From an uncultured bacterium (GTDB lineage: Bacteria > Bacillota > Clostridia > Oscillospirales > Ruminococcaceae): 45,324 bases of DNA. Location: NCBI GenBank assembly GCA_905214265.1, contig CAJMLQ010000010.1, positions 1 through 45,324 on the forward strand, given 5' to 3'. Within the stretch, counting starts at the first letter, position 1. Every line of letters begins with the position of its first letter. The translations under genes and the position numbers were made by a program. Under the pieces are notes generated by a model, which worked only from the letters and a program-made list of their open reading frames with translations, had not been told where the DNA came from and did not search any database. This document shows positions 6,339-14,547 of this stretch, piece after piece.

Positions 6339-7223
6339 ATGGAATACGAGAAATTATCCTCCCTCCTCGAAATGCTCTGCCGGGGAAGCCGCCTGCACAT
6401 CTGCATCTGTGACATTTCAGGCATCCTGCGCCAGGAGCCGCTGCGGCTGGATTTTTTCAATCAGGTCCATGCCACTGCTTTCTGCGACCTGGCCAAATCC
6501 ACGAAGCGCGGCTACCGCCTCTGCATGAAGTGCAAAGAACGTGCGAACCGGAAAGCGGTGCAGGAGCAGAAAGCCTTTTCCGGATACTGCCCTTGTGGCC
6601 TGTTTGAGGCGGTGTACCCCGTCACCATGGACGGCGCGGTGCGGTGTGTCGTTTATGCCGGAAATCTAGTGCCCGACGAGGCAGCTGCGGAAAGGCGGCT
6701 GCGCCGGACCTGCCGCCGCACCGGCGCACCGGTCCAGCGGCTGATGGATGAGTTGGGCCATGGGGAACGGCAGGTTTCCGCGGAGGAGGCGATGCAGATT
6801 GCCCGGCTGGCCGGCAGTTATATCCAGCTGCTGTATCAGAAGGAGGAACCGGTGCCGGCCGGCTCTCCCCACCATTGGGTGGTAGAAACGCTGATAGAGT
6901 ATATCCGGAAGCACTATGCTTTTCCCATCACACTGCGGGACATGGCCTCTCTTTATTATCTGAATGAGAAGTACATCGGCCGGCTTTTCAAGGCCCAGAC
7001 AGGGCGCACCTTTCATCAGTATCTGACCGAGATCCGCCTCAGCCAGGCTGGGAAGCTATTGCTGGAAACCTCCCGGAACATCACCGAAATCGCTCAGGAT
7101 TGCGGATTCGAAAGCGCCCCCTATTTTAACCGGCTGTTTAAGCAGCGCTATCAGCTTTCACCGACTGCTTACCGAAAAAAAGAGACTGTGCGCCTGCGAA
7201 TTATGGCTGGACAGTCCGAATAA
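6339..7223 (+). CDS. PocR-domain AraC-family transcriptional regulator
   Basis: A 294-residue sensor-regulator. Residues ~5-175 form a PocR-type ligand-sensing domain with its cysteine pattern: Cys62 and Cys65 in LCMKCKERAN, Cys84 and Cys86 in GYCPCGLFEAVYPV. Residues ~190-285 are the AraC double helix-turn-helix (TLRDMASLYYLNEKYIGRLF and NITEIAQDCGFESAPYFNRLF, ending LSPTAYRKK). In characterised PocR proteins this domain senses a diol or similar metabolite and activates a catabolic operon. The start at 6339 follows an AAAGGTG ribosome site. The frame stays open upstream to 6096, but that part overlaps the divergent FAD oxidoreductase. The adjacent oxidoreductase is the likely target, and autoregulation through the same repeats is plausible. 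Confidence 0.9.
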   Translation: MEYEKLSSLLEMLCRGSRLHICICDISGILRQEPLRLDFFNQVHATAFCDLAKSTKRGYRLCMKCKERANRKAVQEQKAFSGYCPCGLFEAVYPVTMDGAVRCVVYAGNLVPDEAAAERRLRRTCRRTGAPVQRLMDELGHGERQVSAEEAMQIARLAGSYIQLLYQKEEPVPAGSPHHWVVETLIEYIRKHYAFPITLRDMASLYYLNEKYIGRLFKAQTGRTFHQYLTEIRLSQAGKLLLETSRNITEIAQDCGFESAPYFNRLFKQRYQLSPTAYRKKETVRLRIMAGQSE

Positions 7224-7267
7224 CAGGAAAACATGTCGGCTTTTTCGGGATCTTTCTTAGAAAATGC

Positions 7268-7296
7268 TTTCTTTTATCTGAAAAATCCGGTATAAT
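7268..7296 (+). promoter_or_regulatory. Predicted promoter of the GGDEF protein gene
   Basis: A perfect TATAAT at 7291-7296 lies ~44 bp before the start codon at 7340. The -35 position (7268-7273) reads TTTCTT, a poor match, so only the -10 is well supported. Confidence 0.5.
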
Positions 7297-7339
7297 AGAG
7301 CCAACAGAAACGGTCAAATTTCGAGATGCAGGAGGACAT

Positions 7340-9631
7340 ATGACAATGAAACCGGAATCATCCCCGCCGTTTGATTTGCAGGGCGGCAGCCTGCAGGTCC
7401 TCAGTGACAATATCCCAAGTGGGATGTTCTCCTGCCGTTTGGACGAGGCGCTGACGCTGCTGCAGGTAAACAATGGATTTCTCTCCATGCTGGGGTACAG
7501 CCGTCAGGACATCCGGGAACGGTTTCATGACAGCTTTTGGAATATGATCGATCCTCGCGATCGGAACGCCGCCGTGCTGGAGGCGCGGCGGCAAGCTTTG
7601 CAGGGCCCTAATAAGGAGCTGGAGTACCGGATGCCTCACCGGGACGGAAGAATCATTTGGGTGCTGGACAAGGGCCGTCTGATTCGCGGGGAAGACGGAA
7701 CCGGCTATTATTGCTGTGTTTTGGTGGACATCACTCGGAACAAAGAACTGGAAAACACCCTTCGGCTGTCGCTGGAACGTCACCAGATCATCATGGATCA
7801 GACCACGGATATCCTTTTTGAGTGGGATATTTTGGCCGATACCTTTTCCTTCTCCAGTAACTGGGGGAAAAAATTTGAGTCTGCGCCTATTACGCGGAAT
7901 GTCAGCCTGTATCTTGAGCACGCGCCCCACGTCTTTCCCGAGGATCAGCCTGCTTTCGCCTCGCTGCTAACCCGGATCCGCGGCGGAGAGCGGTATCTGG
8001 AGGAGGAAATGCGCCTGATTGACGCAGGCGGGGAAATCGTCTGGTGCCGTATGCGGCTGACCGGTCTGATGGATGAGTCTGGGCGTGTCGTGAGAGCCGT
8101 GGGCGTTATCGTGGATATCGACGTCGAAAAGCGCAACGCGCAGGTGCTTCTGGAGCGGGTTCAGCGGGATACCCTGACCCATCTGTATAACAAAGGTGTC
8201 TGTCAGGAACGGGTGGAGCAGGTTTTGGCAAAAGCGGCCCCCGGAGTCCGCTCTGCCATGATGATCTTGGATATGGACGATTTTAAAAAGGTAAACGATA
8301 CACGGGGGCATCTTTTCGGCGATGCGCTTCTTGCGGAGGCGGCCCGCATTCTGCAGAAGCAGTTCCGCGGGCAGGACATTGTCGGGAGGATCGGAGGCGA
8401 TGAGTTCCTGGTGTTCCTCAGCGGTATCCCCGATATTTCTGTAGCGGAGCAGAAAGCGGAACGGGCGATGCGGGCGCTGGGGGACGTGATGCAGGAAGAA
8501 CTGGAGGGTGTGGCTTTATCCTACAGCATCGGAATTTCTGCCGCGCCGGAATGCGGTTCTACCTACCATGAGCTGTTTCAAAGTGCGGACCAGGCGCTTT
8601 ATCGCGCAAAAAGCCTTGGCAAGAACCAGTACAGCGTCTATGATCCAAAGCTGCCGGCAGCTGGTTTTCCGCTCCAGATTCGCAGCGCGGTCAGCACCCC
8701 CATTGACTCGGATGAGGGACGCGACGAGAGAGAAACCCGGCTTGTGGAGTACGTGTTTCATATCCTTTATAAATCGACGGATCTGGATGCGGCGGTCAAT
8801 TCGATCCTGGAACTGGTGGGCCGGCATTTTGATGTGAGCCGGGTCTACATTTTCGAGAACGAGGAGGATGGCCGCTGCTGTACCAATACCTTCGAGTGGT
8901 GCGGCGAAGGCGTGGAACCGCAGAAGGATCTCCTGCAGAAGGTGCGCTATCTGGAAGATCTCGGGGGCACCTATCAGAATAATTTTGATGAGAACGGCGT
9001 TTTTTATTGTCGGGATGTTGCTGTTTTAGAGCCCCAGCAGTATGAAATCCTTGCGCCGCAGGGTATTAAGTCCATGCTGCAGTGCGCAATTTATGACAAC
9101 GGAAAATTCAGCGGATATGTCGGTTTCGACGAATGCCGCGTAAACCGTTTCTGGACCCAGGAGCAGGTGCATGTGCTGGCCCTTATCGCCGAGATTCTGA
9201 GCATTTTTCTCCTGAAGATGCGTGCGCAGGATCAGGCTGTCCAAAACGCGCAGGCGATGGAGGCGATCCTGGACAGTCAGAGCTCCTGGATCTACGTTGT
9301 TCGGCCCCGAACCTTCGAAATGTTGTACATCAACCGCAAAACCCTTGATCTGGTTCCGGAGTTGCGGGCCGGCATGCGCTGCTACGACGCCTTTTACCAC
9401 CGGGACAGCCCCTGCGATTTCTGTCCAGCGAAAGATCTGCTTCCGTCCAGTTCCAACGATGCAAAGCAGATTTACAATCCATTTTTAAAGGTATGGACCT
9501 CTACGGATGCCTGCTGGATAAACTGGAAGGGGGAGGACGCGATTCTCCTGACCTGCCACGATATTACAGCGGTGAAAATGGAAGCAGAGGCGCTCCAGAA
9601 AGAGCTGGAATCCAGAAAGAAAACGTCCTGA
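7340..9631 (+). CDS. PAS-PAS-GGDEF-GAF-PAS signalling protein, predicted diguanylate cyclase
   Basis: A 763-residue cytoplasmic protein without membrane segments. Two PAS folds span residues ~15-135 and ~145-265. The GGDEF domain is ~275-435, with an intact GGDEF (352-356) and metal-binding Asp311 and Asp313, so it should make cyclic di-GMP from two GTP. An RxxD inhibitory site (RGQD, 343-346) lies five residues before GGDEF, predicting product feedback. A GAF-like domain follows (~460-625). The C-terminal part (~635-755) is a PAS-like module with clustered cysteines in CYDAFYHRDSPCDFCPA, which may bind metal or sense redox. Placing the catalytic domain before further sensors is unusual. A strong SD (GGAGG) precedes the start. 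The terminator stem overlaps its stop codon. Confidence 0.9.
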   Translation: MTMKPESSPPFDLQGGSLQVLSDNIPSGMFSCRLDEALTLLQVNNGFLSMLGYSRQDIRERFHDSFWNMIDPRDRNAAVLEARRQALQGPNKELEYRMPHRDGRIIWVLDKGRLIRGEDGTGYYCCVLVDITRNKELENTLRLSLERHQIIMDQTTDILFEWDILADTFSFSSNWGKKFESAPITRNVSLYLEHAPHVFPEDQPAFASLLTRIRGGERYLEEEMRLIDAGGEIVWCRMRLTGLMDESGRVVRAVGVIVDIDVEKRNAQVLLERVQRDTLTHLYNKGVCQERVEQVLAKAAPGVRSAMMILDMDDFKKVNDTRGHLFGDALLAEAARILQKQFRGQDIVGRIGGDEFLVFLSGIPDISVAEQKAERAMRALGDVMQEELEGVALSYSIGISAAPECGSTYHELFQSADQALYRAKSLGKNQYSVYDPKLPAAGFPLQIRSAVSTPIDSDEGRDERETRLVEYVFHILYKSTDLDAAVNSILELVGRHFDVSRVYIFENEEDGRCCTNTFEWCGEGVEPQKDLLQKVRYLEDLGGTYQNNFDENGVFYCRDVAVLEPQQYEILAPQGIKSMLQCAIYDNGKFSGYVGFDECRVNRFWTQEQVHVLALIAEILSIFLLKMRAQDQAVQNAQAMEAILDSQSSWIYVVRPRTFEMLYINRKTLDLVPELRAGMRCYDAFYHRDSPCDFCPAKDLLPSSSNDAKQIYNPFLKVWTSTDACWINWKGEDAILLTCHDITAVKMEAEALQKELESRKKTS

Positions 9632-9655
9632 TTTGCGAAAATCAGGACGTTTTTT
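9622..9655 (+). terminator. Rho-independent terminator overlapping a stop codon
   Basis: A 13-bp perfect stem (AACGTCCTGATTT and its complement, 9639-9651) closes a GCGA tetraloop and runs into TTTTT. The TGA of the GGDEF gene (9629-9631) is inside the first arm, so ribosomes finishing translation may influence folding. Confidence 0.88.
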
Positions 9656-9728
9656 GCCGTTGTTTCCGAATTTCTTTATAAATTGCCGGGTAATCTTTAT
9701 GATTTGTCGGATTTCTTCGATTATCTGA

Positions 9729-9757
9729 TTGTGTTTGAAGAGAAATTATGCTATACT
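9729..9757 (+). promoter_or_regulatory. Predicted promoter of the GH78 gene
   Basis: TTGTGT (9729-9734), a 17-bp spacer and TATACT (9752-9757) precede the start codon at 9791 by ~33 bp. The match is moderate. Confidence 0.5.
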
Positions 9758-9790
9758 GGACTCAAAATCCGATAAAGGGGGTCCTCTCTT

Positions 9791-11734
9791 TTGGAACAGA
9801 ACCATGCGAGATGGATTTGGTATCCAGGTGATTATGAGATTTATCACTCCCTGCTGCTGCACGGGCGGCGGGATGATTTTGACTGGAGGAGTCCGGCCTT
9901 CTGGCGGTTGGACAGCTGCTGGCCCAGCGTGGAGTTTTACCGGACGCTGGAAAACGAGGAGCCCTTGGAGATTGAGGTGCGCATCCATGGCAGCGGCCAC
10001 GTAACCATCGACGATGTCACCATGACCTGCGGCAAGCTCACCGTTCCCCCCGGCAGCCATTGGATCCAGATCTGGGTATACAAGCCTGCAGGACTGCCTT
10101 CCGCCTATGTGACAGGCGGAGGGCTGGACAGCGGGGAAGGCTGGACCGTCACCTGCCATGACGGCGAATACCGCGCCGCGGGCTGGTCGGATTGGTATAC
10201 TTCTCCGGACAGCGATCCGGAGGTCTTTCCCTTTGCCTATGAGCCGATAGAGCCGGTTTCCGCCGAACCGATGAAAGAGGGACTGCTCTATGACTACGGC
10301 AAGGAGACCTTTGCTCGGATGACGGTCCGCACCGGGGACGCTCCGGTGCGGATCTGCTATGGCGAATCTCGGGAGGAGGCTCTGGACCCGGAAAACTGCG
10401 TCGTCCGGGATCGGCTCCCCGCCCATACCGAAGCTGTGCTCCCGGCCAGAGCTCTGCGGTATCTCTGTGTGGATGCCCCGGCAGACATAAAGGCAGAGTA
10501 CGAATATCTTCCCCTGGAACGGAAGGGTTCCTTCCGTTCTTCCGATGAGACCCTTAACCACATCTGGGAGACCTGCGCCTACACCTTCCATCTGAACAGC
10601 CGGGAGTTTTTCCTGGACGGCATCAAACGGGACCGCTGGGTCTGGTCCGGCGACGCCTACCAGAGCTATCTGGTCAATGACTACCTCTTCCGGGACGAAG
10701 CCATCACCCGGCGGACCATTCTGGCCCTTCGCGGCAAGGAACCCGTCAGGACCCACATCAACACCATTCAGGATTACTCCTTTTACTGGATCATGAGTGT
10801 GGGGGAGCGGTTCCTCCGCTGCGGCGATCTGGAATTCGTCCGCACCCTCTGGCCGTCCATGGAATCGCTGATGGAATTTTGTCTGTCCCGCACCGATGGG
10901 GAGGGCCTGGCCGTCCAGCGGGAAGGGGACTGGATTTTTATTGACTGGGGAGAGCTGGACAAGGAGGGTGGCGCCTGCATTGAGCAGATGTTGCTGGTCC
11001 GGAGCCTAGAAACCATGGCGGAATGCGCCGGGCTGCTGGGGAAGGATGGCGATCGCTACGCCGCTTTGGCATCCGGGCTGCGGGAAAAGGTGGAGCGCCT
11101 TTACTGGGACGGAGAAAAAGGTGCGTACATCGACTCTTTCCGGTCAGGGAAACGGTTCGTCAGCCGCCAGACCAATCTCTTTGCCCTGCGTTACGGATTT
11201 GACGGCGGCGGCCGCCGGGAGCAGATCCTGGAGAACGTTCTCCTGAACAGCACCGTACCCCCCATCACCACCCCCTACTTCAAGTTTTACGAGATGGAGG
11301 CGTGGTGCGAAATGGGGCGGTTGGACTATGTCCGGGAGCAGATCAGCGCCTATTGGGGCGGGATGCTCCGGCTGGGGGCCACCAGTATCTGGGAGACTTT
11401 CGACCCCCGGGAGGAGGGCGCTGCTCATTATGCGATGTACGGTTGTCCTTTCGGCAAGAGCCTCTGCCACGCCTGGGGTGCCAGTCCCATCTATCTGCTG
11501 GGAAAGTACTTCCTCGGCGTGGACGCGAAAGCAGACGGCTTTACCGTCCGGCCCCAATTGGGCGGTCTGGAGTGGATGGAGGGCACCGTTCCGGTCCAGG
11601 GCGGAATGGTTCGGGTGTTTTGTGACGGCAAAACTCTGCGGGTGGAGTCAGACGCAGAGGGCGGAATTCTGATCTGGCAGGAAAGAACGCTGGAAATTCC
11701 GGTGTCGGAGCCGCTGGTGCTGGAATTTTCTTAA
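9791..11734 (+). CDS. Alpha-L-rhamnosidase-like glycoside hydrolase (GH78)
   Basis: A 647-residue enzyme of the GH78 type, which removes terminal L-rhamnose from plant glycosides or polysaccharides by an inverting mechanism. The N-terminal ~240 residues form beta-sandwich modules. The (alpha/alpha)6 catalytic domain carries DGIKRDRWVWSGD (about 275-287), DWIFIDWGELDKEGG (about 379) and the conserved GATSIWETFDP motif (about 528-538), whose glutamate matches the GH78 general base. A C-terminal beta domain follows. No signal peptide is seen, so it should act on imported oligosaccharides. The TTG start at 9791 is preceded by an AGGGGG ribosome site nine bases upstream; no in-frame ATG is near. 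A second, differently built GH78 gene lies at 23311-25500. Confidence 0.85.
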   Translation: MEQNHARWIWYPGDYEIYHSLLLHGRRDDFDWRSPAFWRLDSCWPSVEFYRTLENEEPLEIEVRIHGSGHVTIDDVTMTCGKLTVPPGSHWIQIWVYKPAGLPSAYVTGGGLDSGEGWTVTCHDGEYRAAGWSDWYTSPDSDPEVFPFAYEPIEPVSAEPMKEGLLYDYGKETFARMTVRTGDAPVRICYGESREEALDPENCVVRDRLPAHTEAVLPARALRYLCVDAPADIKAEYEYLPLERKGSFRSSDETLNHIWETCAYTFHLNSREFFLDGIKRDRWVWSGDAYQSYLVNDYLFRDEAITRRTILALRGKEPVRTHINTIQDYSFYWIMSVGERFLRCGDLEFVRTLWPSMESLMEFCLSRTDGEGLAVQREGDWIFIDWGELDKEGGACIEQMLLVRSLETMAECAGLLGKDGDRYAALASGLREKVERLYWDGEKGAYIDSFRSGKRFVSRQTNLFALRYGFDGGGRREQILENVLLNSTVPPITTPYFKFYEMEAWCEMGRLDYVREQISAYWGGMLRLGATSIWETFDPREEGAAHYAMYGCPFGKSLCHAWGASPIYLLGKYFLGVDAKADGFTVRPQLGGLEWMEGTVPVQGGMVRVFCDGKTLRVESDAEGGILIWQERTLEIPVSEPLVLEFS

Positions 11735-11742
11735 AAGTGCGG

Positions 11743-11780
11743 AAAACGGGCGGGCAGCCGATGAACTGCCGGCCCGTTTT
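11743..11780 (+). terminator. Terminator hairpin after the GH78 gene
   Basis: AAAACGGGC-GGCAG and CTGCC-GCCCGTTTT form a 15-base stem with one central G-G mismatch and an eight-base loop. It ends in TTTT and starts nine bases after the stop codon. Confidence 0.7.
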
Positions 11781-11833
11781 GGACATTCATCGGATGCAGA
11801 GTGAAAAAATCCTGCAATTATACGGCTTTTTCG

Positions 11834-11862
11834 TTGCAATTTCAAATCCTATCCTGTATAAT
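11834..11862 (+). promoter_or_regulatory. Predicted sigma-A promoter of the lrp-azlCD operon
   Basis: TTGCAA (11834-11839), a 17-bp spacer and TATAAT (11857-11862) lie 44 bp before the Lrp start codon. It probably drives the regulator and the overlapping azlC and azlD genes as one RNA. Confidence 0.75.
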
Positions 11863-11905
11863 TACAGATGTATGAAACATTCTGTTGAAAGCGAGGGCCC
11901 TGTTC

Positions 11906-12397
11906 ATGATTTCTCTTGATAACAGCGATAAGGCGATCCTGCGGGAACTGCAGGCGGATGCGTCCATCTCCAATCTGGAGCTGTCCAAAAAAATCGGCCT
12001 TTCTCCTTCCGCCTGTCTGACCCGAACCAAGAACCTGCGGGAGTCCGGCGTCATCAAACAGTTCACAACCATCATCGATGAAAAAAAGCTGGGCATGGAC
12101 ACCATGGCCTTTGTTTTAGTCAACCTCACCCCCATGAACCGCGACAGTATCAAGTCCTTTATGGAGGACGTTAACCGCTATCCTCAGATCCAGGAGTGCT
12201 ACACTCTCACCGGAAGCCATGATTTCCTGCTGAAGATTGTTGCCAGGGATACCCAGTCCTACCGGGATTTTATCATTGACAGCCTGACTGCCAACCCCAT
12301 CATCAGTTCGGTGGAGACGCTGGTGGTGCTGGGCGTAGAGAAGCGGACAACCTCGGTGCCGGTGGAGCTTTCCGGAGATGGAAAGCGTGAAAAATAG
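11906..12397 (+). CDS. Lrp/AsnC-family transcriptional regulator
   Basis: A 163-residue protein with an N-terminal helix-turn-helix (SLDNSDKAILRELQADA..., about residues 3-60) and a C-terminal RAM ligand-binding domain (about 70-150; VQECYTLTGSHDFLL-type core). The ATG at 11906 is preferred to one at 11885 because the typical Lrp start (LDxxDxxIL) begins there and GAGGG lies upstream. Proteins of this family form oligomers that bind DNA in response to amino acids. It overlaps azlC and lies upstream in the same operon, a layout known for AzlB-type regulators of branched-chain amino-acid export, so leucine, isoleucine or valine is the likely effector. The effector is inference. Confidence 0.93.
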   Translation: MISLDNSDKAILRELQADASISNLELSKKIGLSPSACLTRTKNLRESGVIKQFTTIIDEKKLGMDTMAFVLVNLTPMNRDSIKSFMEDVNRYPQIQECYTLTGSHDFLLKIVARDTQSYRDFIIDSLTANPIISSVETLVVLGVEKRTTSVPVELSGDGKREK

Positions 12398-13109
12398 TCC
12401 CTCTGCCGCCGGAAAGGCCCTGAAGGCTGCGTTTCCCCACACACTGCCGATCCTGGCCGGCTTCACCTTTTTGGGAATCGCATACGGCATCCTGATGCAC
12501 AGCAAGGGCTTTTCCTGGCCATGGACGCTGTTGATGAGCGCCACGATTTTTGCCGGGTCCATGGAATTTGTGACCGTTGGACTGCTGGCGGGCTCCTTTC
12601 ATCCCGCTTACGCCTATTTTTTGACCCTGATGGTCAACGCGCGGCACCTTTTTTACGGGATTTCCATGCTGGACAAGTATCGGGGTACCGGCTGGAAAAA
12701 GTTCTACCTGATTTTCGGCATGTGCGATGAATCGTTTTCCATTAACTGTTCCACAGAGCCGCCAAAGGACGTGGACCGAGGCTGGTTCCAGTTTTTTGTT
12801 ACGCTGCTCAACCATTTTTACTGGATGCTGGGCGCGATGTTAGGAAGTCTGGCGGGAGCTTTCGTCCCCTTTGACACCACCGGCATCGAATTCGCCATGA
12901 CGGCTCTGTTTGTGGTGATCTTTCTCAATCAATGGATGGACGCCCGGGACCGGTGGCCCGCGTTGGCCGGGCTGGGCGCCTCGTTGCTCTGTCTGATTCT
13001 CTTTGGGCCAGAGAAGTTCATCCTTCCGGCCATGGCGCTGATCTTGGCGCTGCTGACGGTGTTCCGGGGGAAACTGGAAGCCGCCGCGGAGGGGGGCGGT
13101 CCGGCGTGA
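12378..13109 (+). CDS. azlC: AzlC-family branched-chain amino acid permease
   Basis: The larger membrane subunit of the AzlCD/LIV-E exporter, 243 residues with about eight hydrophobic segments (for example LPILAGFTFLGIAYGILM and LLMSATIFAGSMEFVTVGLL, which carry the family signature). With AzlD it exports branched-chain amino acids, or analogues, from the cell. It overlaps the end of the Lrp gene. The ATG at 12378 touches the GGAG ribosome site, so the GTG nine bases downstream (12387) may be the true start. It ends in a GTGA overlap with azlD. Confidence 0.92.
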   Translation: MESVKNSPSAAGKALKAAFPHTLPILAGFTFLGIAYGILMHSKGFSWPWTLLMSATIFAGSMEFVTVGLLAGSFHPAYAYFLTLMVNARHLFYGISMLDKYRGTGWKKFYLIFGMCDESFSINCSTEPPKDVDRGWFQFFVTLLNHFYWMLGAMLGSLAGAFVPFDTTGIEFAMTALFVVIFLNQWMDARDRWPALAGLGASLLCLILFGPEKFILPAMALILALLTVFRGKLEAAAEGGGPA

Positions 13110-13432
13110 CAACGGTGCAGATGCTCCTTACAGTGGGGGCGGTGGCGTTGGGAACCATGACCACCCGGTTCCTGCCGTTTCTGCTTTTTCCGGCCAGCAG
13201 GCCGACGCCGAAATACGTTCAATATCTGGGAAAGGTCCTTCCTTATGCCGTGATCGGCCTGCTGGTCGTCTACTGCTTCAAGGACGTCTCCCCGGCAGCC
13301 GCTCCCCACGGCATTCCGGAAGCCATCGCGGTGCTGGCTGTTGCGGGTCTGCACCTGTGGAAGCGGAACATGTTGCTTTCCATTGGCGTGGGGACGGTCA
13401 TCTATATGCTGCTAGTGCAGCTGGTATTCTGA
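13106..13432 (+). CDS. azlD: AzlD-family branched-chain amino acid transport subunit
   Basis: A 108-residue membrane protein with about four hydrophobic helices (MLLTVGAVALGTMTTRFLPF at the N-terminus carries the family motif with a conserved T-R-F/L-P-F). It starts at a GTG that overlaps the azlC stop codon as GTGA, with a G-rich ribosome site inside azlC, so it is translationally coupled. AzlD is the small partner needed by AzlC for export. The frame is open upstream to 12932, but that part is inside azlC. Confidence 0.9.
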   Translation: MTTVQMLLTVGAVALGTMTTRFLPFLLFPASRPTPKYVQYLGKVLPYAVIGLLVVYCFKDVSPAAAPHGIPEAIAVLAVAGLHLWKRNMLLSIGVGTVIYMLLVQLVF

Positions 13433-13464
13433 CGGAAGGCCTGGACGGCCGGAAAAGGGGATGG

Positions 13465-14379
13465 ATGTTTATGAACCGAGTTTGGAGAAGAATGCTGGCG
13501 CTTTTAGCCGGCGCAGTTTTGTCCATTTCAGCCGCTGTTCCGGTCGGGGCGGCCTGGCAGCAGAACCATTCCGGCCAGTGGAGCTACCTGCAAGAGGATG
13601 TCCTTCTCACCGGCTGGCAGTGGATCGGCGGGGCCTGGTATCACTTCGACAGCGCCGGGATCATGCAGACCGGCTGGGTCTGGGATGCGGCCGTGGGGGC
13701 CTGGTATTATTTCGGCCGTGATGGCGCCATGGTCAAGGGATGGCAGTGGGCTGACGGAGCGTGGTACTATCTGGACAACAGCGGCGCAATGCGTACCGGC
13801 TGGCTTTGGTATCAAAACAATTGGTACTTTCTGAAAAAGAACGGTGCGATGGCTACCGGCTGGCTTATCGACGGCGGACGGCGCTACTACCTGGACGCCA
13901 GCGGAAAAATGGTTGCCGGAACGGTTTCCATTGACGGAGTGCCCCATTATTTTAATTCGGACGGGACGTTGGCCGCAGACCCTTCCGGCGAAAAATCCTC
14001 CTGGCCGGACCGAGTGCTGGAATTGGTGAATCAGGCCCGGGCTGCGGAAGGTATCTCCGCGTTGGCGCCGTCGGCGAGCCTTCAGGTGGGCGCGGCGATC
14101 CGGGCAGAGGAGTGCGCGCAGAATTTCGACCACATCCGGCCGGACGGCCGCAAGTGGAGCACGATTTTCGAGGAGATCCCTCAAGCGTCCGGCAAACGGG
14201 GGGAAAACCTTGCCCGGAATTATCCTGCTCCGGAGGCAGTGGTAGAGGCTTGGCTGAAATCGCCCGGCCATCGGGAGAATCTTTTGAACCCGGATTTTAA
14301 CTATGCAGGAACGGCGGTTTATCAGGATCTCGACGGCACCTGCTATTGGGCGCAGCTGCTTGCCCAGACCATCCGGTGA
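13465..14379 (+). CDS. Secreted choline-binding-repeat protein with CAP/SCP domain
   Basis: A 304-residue exported protein. A positively charged start and hydrophobic core (MNRVWRRMLALLAGAVL...) with a likely cut after VGAA form a signal peptide. Residues ~38-170 hold about six to seven choline-binding/cell-wall repeats of the GW-type pattern (TGW-W...G-WYYF-..G-M), which attach proteins to choline-modified or other cell-wall polymers. Residues ~180-303 are a CAP/SCP (cysteine-rich secretory/PR1-type) domain with the cavity residues in NFDHIRPDG, GENLARNY and WLKSPGHRENLLNPDF. CAP domains in Clostridia include the SleB-associated and YkwD types; the activity is unclear. ATG codons at 13465 and 13471 are both usable with the AAGGGG site at 13455-13460. 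Confidence 0.9.
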   Translation: MFMNRVWRRMLALLAGAVLSISAAVPVGAAWQQNHSGQWSYLQEDVLLTGWQWIGGAWYHFDSAGIMQTGWVWDAAVGAWYYFGRDGAMVKGWQWADGAWYYLDNSGAMRTGWLWYQNNWYFLKKNGAMATGWLIDGGRRYYLDASGKMVAGTVSIDGVPHYFNSDGTLAADPSGEKSSWPDRVLELVNQARAAEGISALAPSASLQVGAAIRAEECAQNFDHIRPDGRKWSTIFEEIPQASGKRGENLARNYPAPEAVVEAWLKSPGHRENLLNPDFNYAGTAVYQDLDGTCYWAQLLAQTIR

Positions 14380-14398
14380 GGCTGCGGCCTCAGAAAAA

Positions 14399-14456
14399 CT
14401 GCGCCGGAGGAGCGAAACACATCAACTGTTTCGTTCCTCCGGCGCAGCGTCTTTTC
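14399..14456 (+). terminator. Strong terminator after the CAP protein gene
   Basis: A 21-bp stem with one G-T pair (arms 14399-14419 and 14427-14447, core CTGCGCCGGAGG) closes a seven-base loop and is followed by CGTCTTTT. It isolates the azl/CAP transcripts from the MATE gene. Confidence 0.8.
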
Positions 14457-14472
14457 GGGCGATGTCCCCCTC

Positions 14473-14501
14473 TTGCGCGGAACGGAAAAACAGGATATAA
14501 T
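14473..14501 (+). promoter_or_regulatory. Predicted promoter of the MATE gene
   Basis: TTGCGC (14473-14478), a 17-bp spacer and TATAAT (14496-14501) precede the start codon at 14548 by 47 bp. Confidence 0.7.
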
Positions 14502-14507
14502 ATCCTG
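14491..14507 (+). promoter_or_regulatory. Palindrome covering the -10 box, candidate repressor operator
   Basis: CAGGATAT-A-ATATCCTG is a perfect 17-bp palindrome that contains the entire -10 hexamer of the MATE gene promoter. Such placement is typical of MarR- or TetR-type repressor sites on drug exporter genes. No such regulator is encoded beside it. Confidence 0.55.
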
Positions 14508-14547
14508 TGAGCCTGTATGGCCAGAAATAGGAAAAGGAACGTTTTTC

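Noticed and set aside
9746..10756. Long minus-strand open frame (336 codons) opposite the GH78 gene
   Set aside because: It is antisense to a clear GH78 protein in GC-rich DNA, has no ribosome site, and its translation is Pro/Gly/Arg-rich without domains.
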